This document shows, piece after piece, positions 22,632 to 28,798 of a stretch of DNA of 32,365 nucleotides. Source of the stretch: a virus; IMG/VR virus record IMGVR_UViG_3300024306_000058, positions 1-32,365 of that record. One strand, 5' to 3'. Numbering within the stretch: position 1 is the stretch's first letter; every line of letters begins with the position of its first letter. Made by a program: the position numbers and the translations under genes. The notes beneath the pieces are model-generated. The model worked only from the letters and a program-made list of their open reading frames with translations. It searched no databases and was not told the origin of the DNA.

Positions 22632-22956
22632 CGAGCTGCTCCAGTGCGCGGCGGATGGTGTCACTGCGACCGTTGACATAAAGGCACCCGCTGGATTCAG
22701 CTTCACGCAACGCCTCCAGCGCCTGCTCCTTCAAACTCGGCGGCTTGGGGCGGCGCTGCTCTTGGATGTGGCTCACCAACATTCGCCGCTGGTGCTTGGT
22801 GCCACAGACAGGATCTGTCAGTGCAATGGCACAGCACGCTTCCAACTCCTGATCTGCTCCCCATTGGGCAACAAGCACAAAAATTTCTCGAAGGCTTAAC
22901 GACAAATTGTTCCAGTACGACACCAGCTCAGTGGGTGGTGTGATGGGGTGTGTCAC
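22624..22956 (-). CDS. 110-residue unknown protein
   Basis: A GTG start at 22956 with GGAGG seven bases upstream and a GTGA overlap with the preceding membrane peptide. The much longer in-frame extension (to 23160) is Arg/Pro/His-rich shadow sequence and is rejected. The product starts VTHPITPPTELVSYWNNLSL and ends in KEQALEALREAESSGCLYVN with ALEQLDD. The central part has two paired cysteines (ACCAIALTDPVC). Helical, no membrane span, not recognised. Confidence 0.6.
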   Translation of the reverse strand: MTHPITPPTELVSYWNNLSLSLREIFVLVAQWGADQELEACCAIALTDPVCGTKHQRRMLVSHIQEQRRPKPPSLKEQALEALREAESSGCLYVNGRSDTIRRALEQLDD

Positions 22957-23084
22957 TTGCGCACCTCCACCAGCTGCTGGTTGCCGGAGTGGGTGGCGCC
23001 GGACTGGTTGCCGGACTCGATGCCGATCATGGCGAACACAGCCGCGACGATCAGCAGGCAGATGGCGTTGTTGAGGCGGTTCAT
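22953..23084 (-). CDS. 43-residue membrane peptide
   Basis: A short gene in the leftward cluster. MNRLNNAICLLIVAAVFAMI is a clear signal-anchor-like helix, followed by a polar Gly/Ser/Asn/Gln tail (GIESGNQSGATHSGNQQLVE). This tail looks exported or periplasmic. Its GTGA overlap with the next gene supports coupled translation. A role at the host membrane, for example exclusion or lysis control, is possible but not shown. Confidence 0.6.
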   Translation of the reverse strand: MNRLNNAICLLIVAAVFAMIGIESGNQSGATHSGNQQLVEVRK

Positions 23085-23122
23085 GGTGGTGTTTGTGGAG
23101 TAGAGGGAGAGCCCCGGAGGGC

Positions 23123-23293
23123 TCAGGCGGCGATGAACGCCTCGACTTGGCGGCGGTCATACCAACGAGTGCCGTTTCCTCCGATTTCCACGATCAGCAG
23201 GCTGCCCCAGAATTCGACAAACTGGTCGAGGGTGTAGCCGGCTTTCTCCAGGGTGTAGAGGATGTCGGCGGTGAGGAAGGCGGGGCTGGTCAT
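23123..23293 (-). CDS. 56-residue protein, first gene of the small-gene cluster
   Basis: The product MTSPAFLTADILYTLEKAGY, TLDQFVEFWGSLLIVEIGGN, ending GTRWYDRRQVEAFIAA. The end resembles the second half of a MerR/excisionase-type winged helix (a wing strand, then a YDRRQVEAFI helix), so DNA binding is plausible although the first helix is not typical. It is the promoter-proximal gene behind a structured control region, where an autoregulator would be expected. No Shine-Dalgarno is clear. Confidence 0.6.
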   Translation of the reverse strand: MTSPAFLTADILYTLEKAGYTLDQFVEFWGSLLIVEIGGNGTRWYDRRQVEAFIAA

Positions 23294-23380
23294 GACTGAG
23301 GAGCGGTGGCCTCGTTGGCCGTGCGCTAAGTATGCCCCCTTGCCGGGGCACTGCGCTAATCGCTGTGACAGTTCTTCACA
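23294..23380 (-). promoter_or_regulatory. Compact control region of the leftward small-gene cluster
   Basis: Four elements in 60 bases. Two exact direct repeats TGCGCTAA (23322-23329 and 23352-23359) lie 30 bases apart, three helical turns. Between them is a 6-bp hairpin TGCCCC/GGGGCA (23333-23350) with loop CTTGCC. Upstream on the minus strand is the palindrome TGTGA-N7-TCACA (23364-23380). CATACT on the minus strand (23329-23334) is a possible -10 box. This arrangement looks like operators around a promoter. Confidence 0.45.
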
Positions 23381-23630
23381 CTGGCTCTACTTCCGGCACC
23401 TGCAGCTGCACCGGCACCCGCAGGCATGGCTTGCTCTGGCCGCTCGGCCCCAGCCGCTCCCAGCCGCAGATGTAGGTGGGCACTTCCAGCTCCACCGTGT
23501 TCCACGTCTTGCCGCAGCTCCGGCAGCGCCGCTTGCGCACCGTATGGTCTGGATGGGCGTTGTTCACGCCTTCCACCGTGCTGCTGTCGTTCCCGCACTT
23601 GGGGCACTTCACAGGTTCGCTATCGTGCAT
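23376..23630 (-). CDS. Zinc-ribbon protein, NrdR-like N-terminus
   Basis: An 84-residue protein with two zinc knuckles: Cys9-x2-Cys12 (VKCPKCGND) and Cys36-x2-Cys39 (RRCRSCGKTWNTVE). The layout CPKCG..STVE....VRKRRCRSCGKTWNTVE closely follows the zinc ribbon of the NrdR repressor of ribonucleotide reductase genes, but the ATP-cone domain of NrdR is missing. The remaining 40 residues are Pro/Val-rich. Phage proteins with only this ribbon are likely DNA-binding regulators. A TACCGT box lies 12 bases upstream of the start. Confidence 0.75.
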   Translation of the reverse strand: MHDSEPVKCPKCGNDSSTVEGVNNAHPDHTVRKRRCRSCGKTWNTVELEVPTYICGWERLGPSGQSKPCLRVPVQLQVPEVEPV

Positions 23631-23671
23631 GTGTACCCCGCCACGGTAGCACTGTGAACTTCGGAGAGTGG
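23631..23671. promoter_or_regulatory. Divergent gap with TTCACA site
   Basis: The 41-base gap between the zinc-ribbon gene (-) and the 61-residue gene (+). On the minus strand TTCACA (23653-23658) directly precedes TACCGT (23643-23648), a TANNNT -10-like box. A repressor on TTCACA would block this promoter. GGAG before the rightward ATG is a modest ribosome-binding site. Confidence 0.3.
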
Positions 23672-23857
23672 ATGGCGGTTCAGCTCACGCCAGAGCAGCA
23701 GTTCGAGATCGAAAAACAAGCCCGCACCCTGCTCGATAGCAAGGATGCGGGCGCCATGGCCGCGGCTCTCCTCAAACAAGCCTGCTACCAGCAGCAGCTG
23801 CTGCAGCAGGCCGTCAACGAGATCGCACGCCTCGAGTGTGAGCTGATGAAGCTCTAG
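23672..23857 (+). CDS. 61-residue helical unknown protein
   Basis: A single rightward gene within the leftward block. The product MAVQLTPEQQFEIEKQARTL, LDSKDAGAMAAALLKQACYQ, QQLLQQAVNEIARLECELMK is fully helical and probably a small coiled coil. Similar LTPEQQFE..KQAR.L.DSKD sequences occur in cyanophages in my memory, with no known role. GGAG lies upstream of ATG 23672. Its TAG and the stop of the convergent 108-residue gene share one CTAG. Confidence 0.65.
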   Translation: MAVQLTPEQQFEIEKQARTLLDSKDAGAMAAALLKQACYQQQLLQQAVNEIARLECELMKL

Positions 23858-24180
23858 AACAGATCAGCCTCGGTGATCTCGCTCACCACGCCGTCAGTCG
23901 CCTTGGCCAGGCTCTGAGCGGCGCTCTGCGCGGTCACCGGGGGCACCCAGTCACGCGGCGGCTGCGCCACTGCGCTCACATAGGCGAGGCCCTTGCTGCT
24001 GGTCTTCTTCCAGCCGCTGATCGGCACCTGCACGCTGCCGTACTGATCAGGCGTCTGGCTCATCACGAACGCGCAGAAGGCGTCCAGCTCCTCCACCTTC
24101 ACGTTCATCATCCCGGAGAAGTCCAGCTTGCTCTCGGGTTTGGTGCTCTTGAAGATGCTCAGGTTCAGCTTGAAGCTCAT
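23854..24180 (-). CDS. 108-residue protein of the recombination operon, SSB-like tail
   Basis: Starts in an ATGA overlap with the HTH gene, last of five coupled genes with RecE- and RecT-like products. MSFKLNLSIFKSTKPESKLD starts a strand-rich part with GSVQVPISGWKKTSSKGLAY, followed by a flexible Ala/Gln linker and the acidic end VSEITEADLF. A small beta-rich domain plus a flexible linker plus an acidic tip with terminal Phe is the general plan of single-stranded DNA-binding proteins. A role in the RecET pathway is likely from context; SSB function is a hypothesis. Confidence 0.6.
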   Translation of the reverse strand: MSFKLNLSIFKSTKPESKLDFSGMMNVKVEELDAFCAFVMSQTPDQYGSVQVPISGWKKTSSKGLAYVSAVAQPPRDWVPPVTAQSAAQSLAKATDGVVSEITEADLF

Positions 24181-24404
24181 GGTCTCGGTTGATTGGGTGG
24201 ATTGTTTGGCATCCCGCGCAGGTTCCGAAGCTCATACGCCTCGACCTCCGCGACGGGATACAGCACGCGGCCTCCGATCTTGACGAACCTCGGCCCACGG
24301 TTCTGGCTGCGCCAGTTGTCGAGCGTGCTCAGCGTGACGACACCACGCCACCGCTCAGCCAGCTCACGCGGCTGGAGATAACCAGCCTCAGAAGATTTCG
24401 TCAT
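24177..24404 (-). CDS. Excisionase/AlpA-like HTH protein
   Basis: A 75-residue protein. YLQPRELAERWRGVVTLSTL followed by DNWRSQNRGPRFVKIGGRVL and YPVAEVEAYEL is the HTH_17 pattern shared by excisionases and AlpA-type regulators: a turn helix, a recognition helix, and a wing ending with P..EVEAY. The start at ATG 24404 overlaps the RecT-like end by 17 bases. It may be an excisionase or an operon regulator. No integrase is visible, so excision cannot be claimed. Confidence 0.75.
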   Translation of the reverse strand: MTKSSEAGYLQPRELAERWRGVVTLSTLDNWRSQNRGPRFVKIGGRVLYPVAEVEAYELRNLRGMPNNPPNQPRP

Positions 24405-25062
24405 CAAGCACTCCCTCCTTCTCCTCTACTGTCGCCGTCTTGGCGATCTTCTGGTTCAACTCTTCAATGCTGGCCTTCACCGGCGCCTCGGTGATCGTCA
24501 CCGGCTCCACGTCGAGCACCTCCTCCTGCGTCTGGATGCCCACCAGCAGCTCCGGGATGTACAGCCGGCCCCAGAAGGCCGCGGCGCGATACCGGATCAT
24601 CAGCTCGGGCATGGTCTGCCACTTGCTGCCGCTTTTGGTGGCCCAGCCTTCCTTCTTGGCCATCGCCATGCTCACGGTCGGACCCTTGAGATCCTTCCCG
24701 CTGCTCAGCTCGGTGGCCTCGCAGTAGCAGGCCATGCTGTCGCCCTCGCCGCTGATCTCATACCGCAGCGGGCTGAAGCGCCCGCAGCCGTTGATCAGGC
24801 CGATGATGAACTGGCTCGACCAGCTCGGCCGGCCGTGGATGATGTGGAGATTTTGGACAACAACGAAGGGTGACATCCGCATTCGATGCGCAATCTCTAA
24901 GGCAACCAAGCAGTTTGCAAAGCCTGCTTGCCCTTGGAACTGCGGCGGCACCAGCGTGGAACTGGCAAGCGACTTGGCCATCCGTTGCGCGTCCTCGAAC
25001 GCCGCGATGCCGCTAAAGGCTGAGCCGTTGGTGGTCGTGAGTGCTGTGGACTGATCAGACAT
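24388..25062 (-). CDS. RecT-family single-strand annealing protein
   Basis: A 224-residue protein. The core, FEDAQRMAKSLASSTLVPPQ, ANCLVALEIAHRMRMSPFVV, VQNLHIIHGRPSWSSQFIIG and MIRYRAAAFWGRLYIPELL, matches RecT-type annealases, including the conserved WSSQF and R.RAA.FWGR blocks. They coat 3' single strands made by the partner exonuclease and anneal them to homologous DNA. ATG 25062 starts the protein, overlapping the HNH stop by eight bases; a longer start at 25077 is less likely. The last 20 residues are acidic and end LDDEIF. An HNH gene now separates it from its exonuclease partner. Confidence 0.9.
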   Translation of the reverse strand: MSDQSTALTTTNGSAFSGIAAFEDAQRMAKSLASSTLVPPQFQGQAGFANCLVALEIAHRMRMSPFVVVQNLHIIHGRPSWSSQFIIGLINGCGRFSPLRYEISGEGDSMACYCEATELSSGKDLKGPTVSMAMAKKEGWATKSGSKWQTMPELMIRYRAAAFWGRLYIPELLVGIQTQEEVLDVEPVTITEAPVKASIEELNQKIAKTATVEEKEGVLDDEIF

Positions 25063-25534
25063 GAGCGTATTCACCAAAAAGTTGGGTTTTGGCTGCAGCG
25101 TGCGCAGCTCTTGCCTCCTCGGCGGTGTCGAACATGCCGAGGTGAACGCAGGTGCGGTCTTTGTAGACGTAAGCCTGAAACCTGCCAGACGACTTCCGCT
25201 GGTGGATGCCGTTCGTGAACTTGTTTGCGCAGTTTTGGCTGCGGGTAGCTAGTCGCAGGTTTTCGGGGCGATTGTTGGTTTTGTCGCGGTCGATGTGGTC
25301 AACGTCGAAATCGCCAGGATCGGCACAGTTACAGATTGCCCAGATGATGCGATGTGCCAAGAAGGACACGCCGCAAATCCTGACAGCCAGATAGCCGCCA
25401 CGCATGGGTGACCCGACAGGATCGCCCGCTTTGCGGCCACCGCCAGCATTGAGCTTGCGAATTAGGGTGCTATCGCTGCGCACCGCAAACCTGCGGCGCA
25501 ACTCTGTGATTGGTGGAAGCGGTTTGGCTTTCAT
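25055..25534 (-). CDS. HNH homing-type endonuclease with AP2-like end
   Basis: A 159-residue protein. The HNH_3 centre is GDFDVDHIDRDKTNNRPENL with RLATRSQNCANK: His80 with Asp79 in VDHID, Asn88 and Asn92, and the typical NLR.AT..QN ending. The C-terminal part GRFQAYVYKDRTCVHLGMFD followed by TAEEARAAHAAA is the AP2-like DNA-binding module often fused to such nucleases. This pairing is typical of free-standing homing endonucleases. It lies between the RecE- and RecT-like genes with almost no spare DNA on either side, three bases after the first and overlapping the second. Confidence 0.88.
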   Translation of the reverse strand: MKAKPLPPITELRRRFAVRSDSTLIRKLNAGGGRKAGDPVGSPMRGGYLAVRICGVSFLAHRIIWAICNCADPGDFDVDHIDRDKTNNRPENLRLATRSQNCANKFTNGIHQRKSSGRFQAYVYKDRTCVHLGMFDTAEEARAAHAAAKTQLFGEYAHV

Positions 25535-25536
25535 GG

Positions 25537-26415
25537 TCAGAAGGTCTCGATCTCGGTGATGGTGGGCATGGATCCATCCGGCCGCGGCCGCATCCAAGGC
25601 GGCAGGCTGATGGTCTCGATCTGGTCGCTGTAACCAGGCCAGCTGTTGGCGGCCTTGCAGGCGGCCAGCGTCTCAAGGTCGAGCCGCGCCTGCTTGGTGC
25701 CGGCCACCACCATCTCCACGTCTGCGGCATAGACCGCGACTGCATGGGGTGGTTTCTTCTCCACCACGATGAAGATGAACTGATCCGGGCACTGGCCTGT
25801 CGCCTGCGTCAGCCCGCCCAGATACCAGCTGGCCTGGACGTGATACCGCCAGTTGGCGATCGACTTCCTGAAGCCTGCCGGGCTCGCATCCTCAGTGGTC
25901 TTGAGGTCCACGATCAGGCTGCCGTCATCGGTCAGCCAATCCGGCCGGCATTTGCACTGCAGACCCGTGGCCTCATCGGTCCACATGTGCGTGGTCTCAG
26001 CCTTGCCTGGCAACGCCAGCAGCATCGCAGCAGCAGGGTGGCGGAACACAGAGTGCGCCATCGCCATCACCTGATCGGCGTCGGCCTTGCTGATCACCGT
26101 CCGGCCGGTGGCAGCCACGCTGAAGGCTTCCCATTCCGCCTTCCCTTGCTTGGTGCGGCGGTCGATGCCCTCCGGCGCCATCACATAACGCTGGTCCCAC
26201 TGGTCCAGCTCTAAGACGTGGGTGTGCAGTGCAGTGCCGATCAGCATCGCTGGCGTCGGCTCAGGCTCCACCCGGTTCGGGTCCAGATACCGCGCCCAGT
26301 AATGCAGCGGGCTGCGTGCCACCAGATCGAGGTGGCTTTTCGATACCGCGCTGTGGCGGTGGTATTCGGCGTTCTCCAATCCCTCCCAGTCTTCGGGGCT
26401 CTCAGAGCTTACCAT
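25537..26415 (-). CDS. RecE-like / PD-(D/E)XK exonuclease
   Basis: A 292-residue nuclease of the DUF3799/RecE C-terminal type. NAEYHRHSAVSKSHLDLVAR and GTALHTHVLE are the family's N-terminal motifs. Asp159 (CKCRPDWL), Asp170 and Lys172 (LIVDLKTTED) form the metal site, and YHVQASWYLGG supplies the conserved Gln. It digests 5' strands of double-stranded ends to load the RecT-like protein. GGGAGG five bases before ATG 26415 decides the start; the frame extends to 26559 but the extra 48 residues overlap the helicase gene. The C-terminus is ITEIETF. Confidence 0.88.
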   Translation of the reverse strand: MVSSESPEDWEGLENAEYHRHSAVSKSHLDLVARSPLHYWARYLDPNRVEPEPTPAMLIGTALHTHVLELDQWDQRYVMAPEGIDRRTKQGKAEWEAFSVAATGRTVISKADADQVMAMAHSVFRHPAAAMLLALPGKAETTHMWTDEATGLQCKCRPDWLTDDGSLIVDLKTTEDASPAGFRKSIANWRYHVQASWYLGGLTQATGQCPDQFIFIVVEKKPPHAVAVYAADVEMVVAGTKQARLDLETLAACKAANSWPGYSDQIETISLPPWMRPRPDGSMPTITEIETF

Positions 26416-26517
26416 TGGTTCCTCCCTTGTCACTCCTCTTCCCGCTAAGCCACTGAAATCATTTGGCTTTCCGGGCTTCGACTCGGATACCACTACGGCG
26501 ATCTCGGGTCTAGTCCA
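26416..26517. promoter_or_regulatory. Divergent promoter region, recombination versus replication operons
   Basis: A 102-base gap between the leftward RecE-like operon and the rightward helicase operon. On the plus strand TTGGCT and GATACC with 17 bases between could be a weak promoter for the helicase. The minus strand has the strong GGGAGG ribosome-binding site of the exonuclease (26421-26426). No clear operator repeat was seen. Promoters are expected here from gene arrangement; the exact boxes are uncertain. Confidence 0.3.
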
Positions 26518-27903
26518 ATGAGTCTCACTCTCCGTCACTACCAACAGCGCGCTGTTCACGATCTCCGCCTCGCCTTCCGCGATGGCGCACGCGCTCCGTT
26601 GTTTGTCATGTGCACCGGAGGAGGCAAGACAATCGTCATGGCCGAAATTCTCCGTTCACTGGCGACCCGCGGCCGCAGCGCCTTTGTCCTGGTCCACCGC
26701 CGTGAACTGATCGCCCAGACCAGCCACAAGCTGGACCTGGCCGGTGTCGAGCACGGCATCATCGCCGCTGGTCACCCTGGTGCAAATGCACCAATTCAGG
26801 TCGCATCTGTGCAAACGCTCGCCCGCAGGCTGGAGCGTGTCACCACCTCCCCCGATCTGATCCTGATTGATGAGGCGCACCACGCCACCGCAGGCAGCTG
26901 GGCAAGCGTGATCGGCCACTGGCCTGATGCCCTCCGCCTTGGAGTCACCGCTACCCCCGTTCGACTGGATGGTCGCGGCCTGTCGGCAGTCTTCGACCGC
27001 CTTGTTCTCGGCCCGTCTGTCGCGGACCTTGTTTTTCTGGGCTATCTCAGCCCGGCGAGGATCTACGCGCCTCCCGTGCGTGCAGATCTGAACAGACTCG
27101 CCAAACGTGCAGGCGATTTCGCAGCGGGGGATTGCGCTGAGCGCATGGATCGCCCCACCGTCATCGGTAATGCAATCGAGCATTACCGGCGCCTGGCCGC
27201 TGGGCAGCGCGCGATCGCGTTCTGCTGCACCGTTCAGCACGCAGAGCACGTCGCTGGATCGTTCCGCGCAGCAGGCATCGCCGCGGCCACGCTGCTGGGC
27301 TCATCACCAGATCGTGATCAGATCGTGAACCGCTTCGCCACCGGCGAGCTGCAGGTGCTGGTCACCGTCGATGTGGTCTCCGAAGGCTTCGACATCCCGG
27401 CCGCCAGCTGCGCCATCTTGCTGCGCCCCACCGCCAGCCTCGGCCTCTACCTGCAGCAGGTTGGCCGCGTACTCAGGCCAGCACCAGGCAAGCAGTCAGC
27501 AGTGATCCTCGATCACGTCGGCAACGTCCACCGGCATGGCTTCCCCGATGATCCGCGCGACTGGTCGCTGGACGATCGCCTCCGCTCTGGCCGCGGTGGT
27601 GGCCAGGCAGCGCCATCAGTGCGCACCTGCCCCAGCTGCTTCGCTGCGTTCAAGCCGGCGCCCACCTGCCCTGTGTGCGGCGCAGCATGTGCGCCACCAC
27701 CCAAGCAGCTCCGCCAGGTGGATGGTGAGCTGCGCGAGCTGAAGCGCACCGCCAAGGTGATCGAGTTCGAAGAGCGCCACGCCAAGCGCACTGAAGTCGG
27801 TCGCGCTCGCACTCTCACGCAGCTGCTCCAGGTCGCTAAGAACCGCGGCTACTCGCCCGGATGGGCCTATCGGATCCACAATGCGCGCAGCCGATCAGCC
27901 TGA
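26518..27903 (+). CDS. SF2 DEAH-box helicase
   Basis: A 461-residue helicase. The motifs appear in order: Q-like RHYQQRAV at the N-terminus, Walker A MCTGGGKT at 31-38, LVHRRELIAQ, DEAH at 118-121 (LILIDEAHHA), GVTATPVRLDG, and the C-terminal RecA domain with VSEGFDIPAASCAILLRPT and motif VI QQVGRVLRP near 315. After about residue 365 two CxxC pairs (RTCPSCFAAF, PTCPVCGAAC) form a probable zinc ribbon, followed by a charged helix. This is the phage type of XPB/RecQ-neighbouring helicase often found with VRR-NUC nucleases. It is the first gene of the replication operon; its end overlaps the nuclease start. Confidence 0.9.
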   Translation: MSLTLRHYQQRAVHDLRLAFRDGARAPLFVMCTGGGKTIVMAEILRSLATRGRSAFVLVHRRELIAQTSHKLDLAGVEHGIIAAGHPGANAPIQVASVQTLARRLERVTTSPDLILIDEAHHATAGSWASVIGHWPDALRLGVTATPVRLDGRGLSAVFDRLVLGPSVADLVFLGYLSPARIYAPPVRADLNRLAKRAGDFAAGDCAERMDRPTVIGNAIEHYRRLAAGQRAIAFCCTVQHAEHVAGSFRAAGIAAATLLGSSPDRDQIVNRFATGELQVLVTVDVVSEGFDIPAASCAILLRPTASLGLYLQQVGRVLRPAPGKQSAVILDHVGNVHRHGFPDDPRDWSLDDRLRSGRGGGQAAPSVRTCPSCFAAFKPAPTCPVCGAACAPPPKQLRQVDGELRELKRTAKVIEFEERHAKRTEVGRARTLTQLLQVAKNRGYSPGWAYRIHNARSRSA

Positions 27904-28303
27904 CGTGGCCAACGCCGAGACCGACCTGCAGCAGCGCATCCGCCTGGCGCTCGGTCTGCGGCCTGATCTGCGCCTGTTCCGCAACCAGGTTGGCCAGCTG
28001 CCAGACCCCCGCACCGGCAGGCCCGTGCAGTTCGGTCTCGCACGCGGATCCGCAGATCTAATCGGCTGGCGCACAGTGGTGGTGACACCTGAGATGGTCG
28101 GCCAGCGGATTGCCGTGTTCACCAGCATCGAGGTCAAGACGGCAACGGGCCGGCTGGCGCCTACGCAGCAGCAGTGGCTCCATGCCGTGCGAGCTGGTGG
28201 TGGTGTGGCCGGCGTGGCGCGTTCCGTTGGCGATGCGTTGCGCATGGTCGAAATGCCGCTAGAGTTTCCCCAGCGATCCCCCAGCGATCCCCATGCAGCC
28301 TAA
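27881..28303 (+). CDS. VRR-NUC nuclease
   Basis: A 140-residue nuclease. FGLARGSADLIGW, FTSIEVKTATGRLAPTQQQW and VAGVARSVGDAL are the VRR-NUC motifs: Asp59, Glu84 and Lys86 form the PD-(D/E)XK metal site and Gln96-98 the conserved Q. Stand-alone phage VRR-NUC proteins probably cut branched structures during replication, next to an SF2 helicase as here. The ATG at 27881 overlaps the helicase by 23 bases; a GTG at 27905 is the alternative. Its 3' end contains two copies of an 11-base repeat just before the next gene. Confidence 0.88.
   Translation: MRAADQPDVANAETDLQQRIRLALGLRPDLRLFRNQVGQLPDPRTGRPVQFGLARGSADLIGWRTVVVTPEMVGQRIAVFTSIEVKTATGRLAPTQQQWLHAVRAGGGVAGVARSVGDALRMVEMPLEFPQRSPSDPHAA
28269..28290 (+). 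repeat. Tandem 11-bp repeat before the RHH gene
   Basis: CCCAGCGATCC occurs twice in exact tandem (28269-28279, 28280-28290), two bases before the start of the ribbon-helix-helix gene and within the end of the VRR-NUC frame, where it codes for a Q/R/S/P/D-rich tail. The repeat unit is about one helical turn, the arrangement many RHH repressors bind. Confidence 0.6.
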
Positions 28304-28445
28304 GCGCCAACAGCGCCGCACCATCACCCTCGACCTGCCACCCGAGCAGATCGCCTGGCTCGATCAGCAGGCCGGCCTCCTCCTATCCCGCTCAGCTTTT
28401 GTTCGGCAGCTCATCGCTAACGCCATGCAGCAGGAGCAGAAATGA
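28293..28445 (+). CDS. Ribbon-helix-helix DNA-binding protein
   Basis: A 50-residue protein, MQPKRQQRRTITLDLPPEQI followed by AWLDQQAGLLLSRSAFVRQL and IANAMQQEQK. RTITLDLP is the N-terminal ribbon strand; the two helices and SRSAFVRQLI are typical of CopG/Arc-type regulators. It overlaps the VRR-NUC end by 11 bases and the next gene by ATGA. RHH proteins bind as dimers to short repeats; the tandem 11-bp repeat next to its start is an obvious candidate for autoregulation of this operon. Confidence 0.75.
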   Translation: MQPKRQQRRTITLDLPPEQIAWLDQQAGLLLSRSAFVRQLIANAMQQEQK

Positions 28446-28798
28446 CGGAGTGCCCGCAAGGTGATTGCCCACTGCGAGCTGGCATGGAAGCTGTCAAGCA
28501 TTGCCACCGTATGCAATGCGGCCTCAGCCTTTCCCTAGAAGGTTCCGATCGCTTCAAGCGCAAGATGCGCGCCCAACTGGCGGACCTGATCACCGCCGAT
28601 GTGCTCTATCAGGCATACACCGGCGAGGAGGACATCTACAAACTCGATCGCATCCGCGGATGTTCAATTAACGATCCACTGATCACCAATGCTGCCAAAC
28701 ATTGGCCGGATCGTCTTCGCGCGCTCGAGGCCAAACGCAAGCAAGAAATAGAAGACAACCGCCTCGCAGTTCAGCAGTACACGCTCGGCCTTTTCTGA
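28442..28798 (+). CDS. 118-residue Cys-rich unknown protein
   Basis: Starts in an ATGA overlap with the RHH gene and ends in a TGATG junction with the primase. The N-terminus MTECPQGDCPLRAGMEAVKH followed by CHRMQC holds Cys4, Cys9, Cys21, Cys26 and two His, a possible metal site. The rest is helical and charged (ADLITADVLYQAYTGEEDIY, RLRALEAKRKQEIEDNRLAV). Position between regulator and primase suggests a replication accessory role. No family is recognised. Confidence 0.65.
   Translation: MTECPQGDCPLRAGMEAVKHCHRMQCGLSLSLEGSDRFKRKMRAQLADLITADVLYQAYTGEEDIYKLDRIRGCSINDPLITNAAKHWPDRLRALEAKRKQEIEDNRLAVQQYTLGLF

Noticed and set aside
23157-23351. 64-residue minus-strand frame, Arg/Pro/His-rich
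   Set aside because: It is a shadow of the 56-residue gene at 23123-23293 and runs through the control region.
23364-23380. CRP-type site TGTGA...TCACA
   Set aside because: The spacer is seven bases rather than the six of CRP and cyanobacterial SyCRP1 sites, so I report it only as a palindrome.
23608-23613. TTCACA within the zinc-ribbon coding sequence
   Set aside because: It is explained by codons for Pro-Val-Lys and is not next to a promoter-like box.
26416-26559. N-terminal extension of the RecE-like exonuclease
   Set aside because: It overlaps the divergent helicase gene, and a strong GGGAGG lies before ATG 26415.
28702-28797. Upstream start for the primase-helicase
   Set aside because: It lies inside the 118-residue gene in another frame and encodes an Arg/Ser-rich shadow; the TGATG junction at 28798 is convincing.
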